This document shows, piece by piece, positions 37,767-41,187 of a stretch of DNA of 41,187 nucleotides (its first letter is position 1; each line of letters starts with the position of its first letter). The DNA comes from Candidatus Nanohalarchaeota archaeon QJJ-9. Its GTDB lineage: Archaea; Nanohalarchaeota; Nanosalinia; Nanosalinales; Nanoanaerosalinaceae. The DNA is taken from the NCBI GenBank assembly GCA_022865275.1, contig JALIDQ010000004.1, positions 1 to 41,187 of the forward strand, read 5' to 3'. The position numbers were made by a program, and so were the translations under genes. The notes below the pieces were generated by a model that did no database searches, was not told where the DNA came from, and was given only the letters and a program-made list of their open reading frames with translations.

Positions 37767-38663
37767 ATGCTTCCCTGGTATTTTTTCGCTCTGGCAACTG
37801 CGTTTTTAGCGGCTTTCGCTTCTATAGTGGAGAAGAGGACTTTAAGCTTTAAGGATGAGTCTCCTATACAGTACGCTACTACTTTCGGTGTGATAAACGC
37901 GGCTTTGTCATTTGTTCTCTTACCGCTTGCTGACTTTTCGTTTCCTTTAACTGCTTACGCTGCGTTGTATCTATGTTCTGTTATAGGTAGTACTGCAGGT
38001 TTCTACCTTATAGCTAAGGCGTTAAAGTCCGGTGAGATTTCAAAGGTTTCCCCTCTTTTGAACATCAACCCGGTCTTTGTGGCTGTTCTTGCAATGGTTT
38101 TCCTGGGGGAGAGTCTTTCAAAGATGCAGTATATGGGTATAGGCCTTACGGTAGTGGGTTCCTATGTACTGGAGTCTGATGGAGGTTTTAAGCACCTTTT
38201 AGGTCCTCTGAAAAGGCTTTTTACCCATCATACGGAGAAGCTGATGTTAGCTGCTACTGGCCTTTATGCGGCGGCTTCTATCCTGAACAAGTATGTACTA
38301 GGGTTTACGGACTCTATTACTGTCCTTATATTGCTTCAGGCAATGGTGGCGTTTAATTTTTTGTGTATGATGCTTTTCAGAGCTCGAGGAAGTATTTTTG
38401 ATCGTTTGAGATTTGTTGAGCACGAGGCTTCTGTTGAATGGCACTGGGTTTTGGTTGCCGCTCTTTTAACGACTTCCTACCGCCTTCTACAGATGCAGGC
38501 TTTCTCGATGGCGATGGTTTCTCTTGTAGTTCCTATAAAGAGGCTTAGTACTCTTATAGCAACGGTTATCGGCGGAGAACTTTTCAGGGAGGATAGGTTG
38601 TTGCATAAGGTAGTGGCGTGTATCGTGATGATTGTCGGCGCTTATCTTGTGATTGTGATGTAG
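37767..38663 (+). CDS. EamA/DMT-superfamily transporter
   Basis: A 298-aa membrane protein with about ten hydrophobic helices arranged as two EamA repeats. The first repeat is MLPWYFFALATAFLAAFASIVEKRTL...VSPLLNINPVFVAVLAMVFLGESLSKMQYMGIGLTVVGSYVL. The second ends with MVSLVVPIKRLSTLIATVIGGELFREDRLLHKVVACIVMIVGAYLVI. Family members export or import metabolites such as amino acids, and the substrate is unknown. A loop with LLGPLKRLFTHHTEKL splits the repeats. It follows the HIT-like gene by 5 bp, in the same operon. Confidence 0.88.
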   Translation: MLPWYFFALATAFLAAFASIVEKRTLSFKDESPIQYATTFGVINAALSFVLLPLADFSFPLTAYAALYLCSVIGSTAGFYLIAKALKSGEISKVSPLLNINPVFVAVLAMVFLGESLSKMQYMGIGLTVVGSYVLESDGGFKHLLGPLKRLFTHHTEKLMLAATGLYAAASILNKYVLGFTDSITVLILLQAMVAFNFLCMMLFRARGSIFDRLRFVEHEASVEWHWVLVAALLTTSYRLLQMQAFSMAMVSLVVPIKRLSTLIATVIGGELFREDRLLHKVVACIVMIVGAYLVIVM

Positions 38664-38721
38664 AGCTCTACGGTAAAAACTTAAAGCTTTTCCGGCAATT
38701 TACCAAAGTAGCTGGTGTCCT

Positions 38722-41187
38722 ATGTCATACAATCCAAAGGAGCTTGAGGAGGAAGTGAAGAAATTCTGGAAGAATAATGATGTTAAGAGGAAGGTTAGAG
38801 AGTCTACTGAGGGTAATGAACCCTTCTTTATGATAGATGGCCCTCCTTATCTCAATGGAGCTCCTCACGTGGGCCATATGCAGGGCAAGGTTCTGAAGGA
38901 TGTTATGTTGAGGTATAAGCAGATGCAGGGATTCGATGTCTGGGATCAGGCAGGTTTTGATACGCATGGACTTCCTAACGAACTCGCGACTGAGGAAGAG
39001 CTTGGTATAGAGAATAAGAATGAAATTGGAAAATCTATCTCTGCTTCTAAGTTTATAAAAGAGTGTAGGGAGAGAGCTACTTCCGCCCAGGATCTCTGGA
39101 AGGGGGTTATGGAGGATTTGGCGGTGTGGCAGGACTTTGAAGACCCTTACATGACCTATGATCCGGACTATATCGAGAGCGAGTGGTGGCTTGTAAAGAA
39201 GACTTGGGAAGAGGATCTGATATATAGGGCTAAGAAGCCTATACACTGGTGCCCCCGCTGCCAGACCTCATTGTCTGGCTACGAGGTAACTGATGAGTAT
39301 CAGGAGATCGAGGATATATCGATTTTCGTTAAGTTCCCGATAGAGAACCGCGATGAAAAGCTTCTGATATGGACTACTACTCCATGGACCATTCCTAGCA
39401 ACATGGCGATATATGTCCACCCTGAGTTCCGTTATGCAAGGGTTAAACTGGACGATGAGATACTTATAATCGCGGACCAGCTTGTTGATAAGGTTATGGA
39501 GAAGGCAGGCTATGAAGAGGAGGATTACGAGGTCTTGAACAGCTTTACTGGAGTAGAGCTTAAAGGGAAGAGGTACGAGCATCCTTTCCTTGAAGAGGTT
39601 CCAAGGCAGGAGGAACTGGAAGAGGAGGACGATTCGGTCCACAGAGTCCACACGTCTGACGAGCTTGTGTCTCTTGAAGAGGGAACAGGTCTGGTCCACG
39701 CTGCGACAGGCCATGGACAGGAGGATTATGAGGTTACTAGGCAGATAGATCTGCCTGTCTTTTCTCCGATAGACAAAGAAGGCTATTACACTGAGGAAGC
39801 TGGTAAGTTTGAAGGTGAGTATGTCTTAGATGTCGATGAGAGGATAGTCGATGAGCTTGAGAAGAAAGGTGTTCTCTTCCACTCGCACCATTTCGAGCAC
39901 GAGTATCCGCACTGCTGGCGCTGTAAGAATCAGCTGCTTATGCGTGCGGCTGATCAGTGGTTTATCGAGAACGATGAGGTTAAGCGTAGGATGCTTGAGG
40001 AGAATGAGCTGGTTGACTGGCTTCCTCCACATGCACAGAAGCGTTTCAGGAAGTTTGTTGAGGATAGCCCGGACTGGTGTATTTCTAGGCAGAGCTACTG
40101 GGGTGTACCTCTTCCGATATGGGTATGTGATTCCTGTGGTGAGAAAGAAGTAGTAGGAAGCTTTGAAGATCTGGAGGAAAAAGCTGGAGGCTTATCCGAC
40201 GACTTTGACCCTCATAAACACGTTGTGGACGATATTAGTTGGAACTGTGCCGAGTGCGGAGGTAATATGGAACGTGTACCTGATATTATGGATGTATGGT
40301 TCGATTCTGGTTCTGCACCTTTCGCTTCTCTACACTATCCTTTTGATAAGGAGCCTTTTGGGTCGATGTTTCCTATGGACTTTATAACCGAGGCTTCGGA
40401 CCAGATAAGAGGTTGGTTCTACCACCTTCTTTTCTGTGGAATCCTGGGATTCGACGAAGCACCCTATGAGAAAATACTGTTTCAGGGACATGTGCTGGAT
40501 GCGGAAGGAAAGAAAATGTCTAAGTCCTTGGGCAACGTGGTCGATCCTGTGGAGCAGGTTGAGGAGTATGGTGCGGATTTGCCTCGTTTCTATTCCCTGA
40601 GAGTCGCGGCTCCATGGGAGCAGACTAAGTATGATGAGGAGGAGATTGAGAACGAGATCTACCGCCTGTTCAACGTCTACTGGAATACTAAGGAGTTCTT
40701 TGAGACCCATGGGAAGCTGGTAGATGAGGGCTTGGATAAGGAGGATCTTGAAATCGAGGATCTTTGGATTCTTTCAAGGCTTAACACGCTGTTAAGCGAG
40801 GTGGAGGAGAAGATTGAGAACGGTCTTTTCCATGAGTACACTAGAAGCCTTGAGGAGTTCGTTGTTCAGGACCTTTCCCGCTGGTATGTCAAGTCGGTAC
40901 GTTCAAGGATAAAAGAGGAAGACCTTGCGGCTAACTGGACTCTTGAAAAGGTCATAAGTAAAGCTAACCGTGCATTAGCTCCTTTTGTTCCCTATATTAC
41001 TGAAAAGGTCTATCAGGATCTGGGGGGTGAAAAGCTTTCTGTACATATGGAAAGCTATCCGGAAGAGGATGAGGAGATGATTAACGAGGAGATAGAGGAG
41101 GGTATGGCCCTTACTAGGGATATAGTGGAGAAGGCGAATAAGCTGAGGGATGAGAACCAGTACAACCTCCGCTGGCCTGCTAAAAGG
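38722..41187 (+). CDS. ileS: Isoleucyl-tRNA synthetase, partial (C-terminus beyond window)
   Basis: Charges tRNA-Ile. ATG 38722 (MSYNPKELEEEVKKFWKNN) opens a frame of 822 codons with no stop before the window end; being open, it is not in the ORF track. The class I HIGH motif is GPPYLNGAPHVGHM and the KMSKS loop is GKKMSKSLGN. The CP1 editing domain has TTTPWTIPSNMAI and GTGLVHAATGHGQEDYE. Zinc-type Cys pairs are CPRCQTSL, CWRC and CDSCGEK...CAECGG. AGFDTHGLPNE and DVWFDSGSAP favour IleRS over ValRS. An AT-rich box (aaaacttaaagctttt) precedes it. Confidence 0.94.
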   Translation, partial: MSYNPKELEEEVKKFWKNNDVKRKVRESTEGNEPFFMIDGPPYLNGAPHVGHMQGKVLKDVMLRYKQMQGFDVWDQAGFDTHGLPNELATEEELGIENKNEIGKSISASKFIKECRERATSAQDLWKGVMEDLAVWQDFEDPYMTYDPDYIESEWWLVKKTWEEDLIYRAKKPIHWCPRCQTSLSGYEVTDEYQEIEDISIFVKFPIENRDEKLLIWTTTPWTIPSNMAIYVHPEFRYARVKLDDEILIIADQLVDKVMEKAGYEEEDYEVLNSFTGVELKGKRYEHPFLEEVPRQEELEEEDDSVHRVHTSDELVSLEEGTGLVHAATGHGQEDYEVTRQIDLPVFSPIDKEGYYTEEAGKFEGEYVLDVDERIVDELEKKGVLFHSHHFEHEYPHCWRCKNQLLMRAADQWFIENDEVKRRMLEENELVDWLPPHAQKRFRKFVEDSPDWCISRQSYWGVPLPIWVCDSCGEKEVVGSFEDLEEKAGGLSDDFDPHKHVVDDISWNCAECGGNMERVPDIMDVWFDSGSAPFASLHYPFDKEPFGSMFPMDFITEASDQIRGWFYHLLFCGILGFDEAPYEKILFQGHVLDAEGKKMSKSLGNVVDPVEQVEEYGADLPRFYSLRVAAPWEQTKYDEEEIENEIYRLFNVYWNTKEFFETHGKLVDEGLDKEDLEIEDLWILSRLNTLLSEVEEKIENGLFHEYTRSLEEFVVQDLSRWYVKSVRSRIKEEDLAANWTLEKVISKANRALAPFVPYITEKVYQDLGGEKLSVHMESYPEEDEEMINEEIEEGMALTRDIVEKANKLRDENQYNLRWPAKR

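Noticed and set aside
38722-41187. Valyl-tRNA synthetase
   Set aside because: ValRS and IleRS share HIGH/KMSKS and CP1, but GFDTHGLPNE, SYNPKELEEEVKKFW and DVWFDSGSAP fit IleRS better.

Overview
The window is archaeal chromosomal DNA, most likely from a halophilic DPANN archaeon of the Nanohaloarchaeota type. This placement is an inference. Directly archaeal content includes a prefoldin alpha subunit, an eIF5A with its deoxyhypusine synthase, RNase P proteins Pop5 and Rpp30, proteasome alpha, SBDS/Sdo1, ribosomal protein L18Ae/LX, a class I CCA-adding enzyme, a TRAM protein, TrmB- and Lrp-type regulators, and a serine tRNA with a bulge-helix-bulge intron. Proteins are rich in Asp/Glu, as expected for a salt-in cytoplasm. 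Genes are tightly packed, with many short overlaps. Promoters are TATA boxes about 25-35 nt before the start codon, so many mRNAs are probably leaderless or nearly so. Lone enzymes of bacterial flavour (exonuclease VII, photolyase, MscS) fit a small mosaic genome.

Layout. 1-939 (minus): a small membrane/secreted protein operon running off the left edge. 1080-3715 (plus): ATP-dependent DNA ligase and a TrmB regulator. 3731-7680 (minus): sppA, two different adenylate kinases in tandem, cca and eIF5A. 7765-7891: a compact predicted structured RNA. 7913-9019 (minus): ftsZ. 9083-9277: a string of hairpins carrying five TTGCC(C/T) motifs, followed by a YbaK-type deacylase. 9892-10555: two small unknown genes with divergent promoters. 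10639-10894: intron-containing tRNA-Ser(CGA) and a decayed copy of its 3' end. 10940-16487: accessory stretch with an HD hydrolase, an APH-like kinase, small unknown proteins and a photolyase. 16648-20203: MscS, deoxyhypusine synthase, a RelE-like fusion protein and unknowns. 20268-22031 (minus): psmA, sdo1 and two unknown genes. 22125-23655: ferritin-like protein, peroxiredoxin and a divergent Lrp regulator. 23693-26022: a small membrane protein, a CaCA exchanger and RNase P proteins. 26076-28126 (minus): E1 of a 2-oxoacid (pyruvate) dehydrogenase. 28172-28814: VapBC. 28907-31714 (plus): PEP synthase and cytidylate kinase. 31711-34634: zinc-finger protein, DUF429-like protein, exonuclease VII subunits and an MBL hydrolase. 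34667-37070 (minus): unknown, ftsY, pfdA, rpl20a and TRAM. 37186-41187 (plus): HIT-like protein, EamA transporter and ileS, which runs off the right edge.

How the parts connect. Translation and RNA maturation dominate: tRNA-Ser, CCA-adding enzyme, IleRS, RNase P subunits, YbaK deacylase, eIF5A with its modifying enzyme, Sdo1 and LX. A second theme is carbon and nucleotide metabolism: PDH E1, PEP synthase, two adenylate kinases, CMP kinase and an HD nucleotidase. A third is stress: photolyase, peroxiredoxin, ferritin-like protein, MscS and VapBC.

The most unusual items are the two uncharacterised structured intergenic regions flanking ftsZ, the decayed tRNA 3' copy, the RelE domain fused to a cysteine-cluster domain, and enzymes lacking normally invariant residues (photolyase, HIT protein, one adenylate kinase). 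Coordinates and motifs were read by eye from the sequence. No database search was run.
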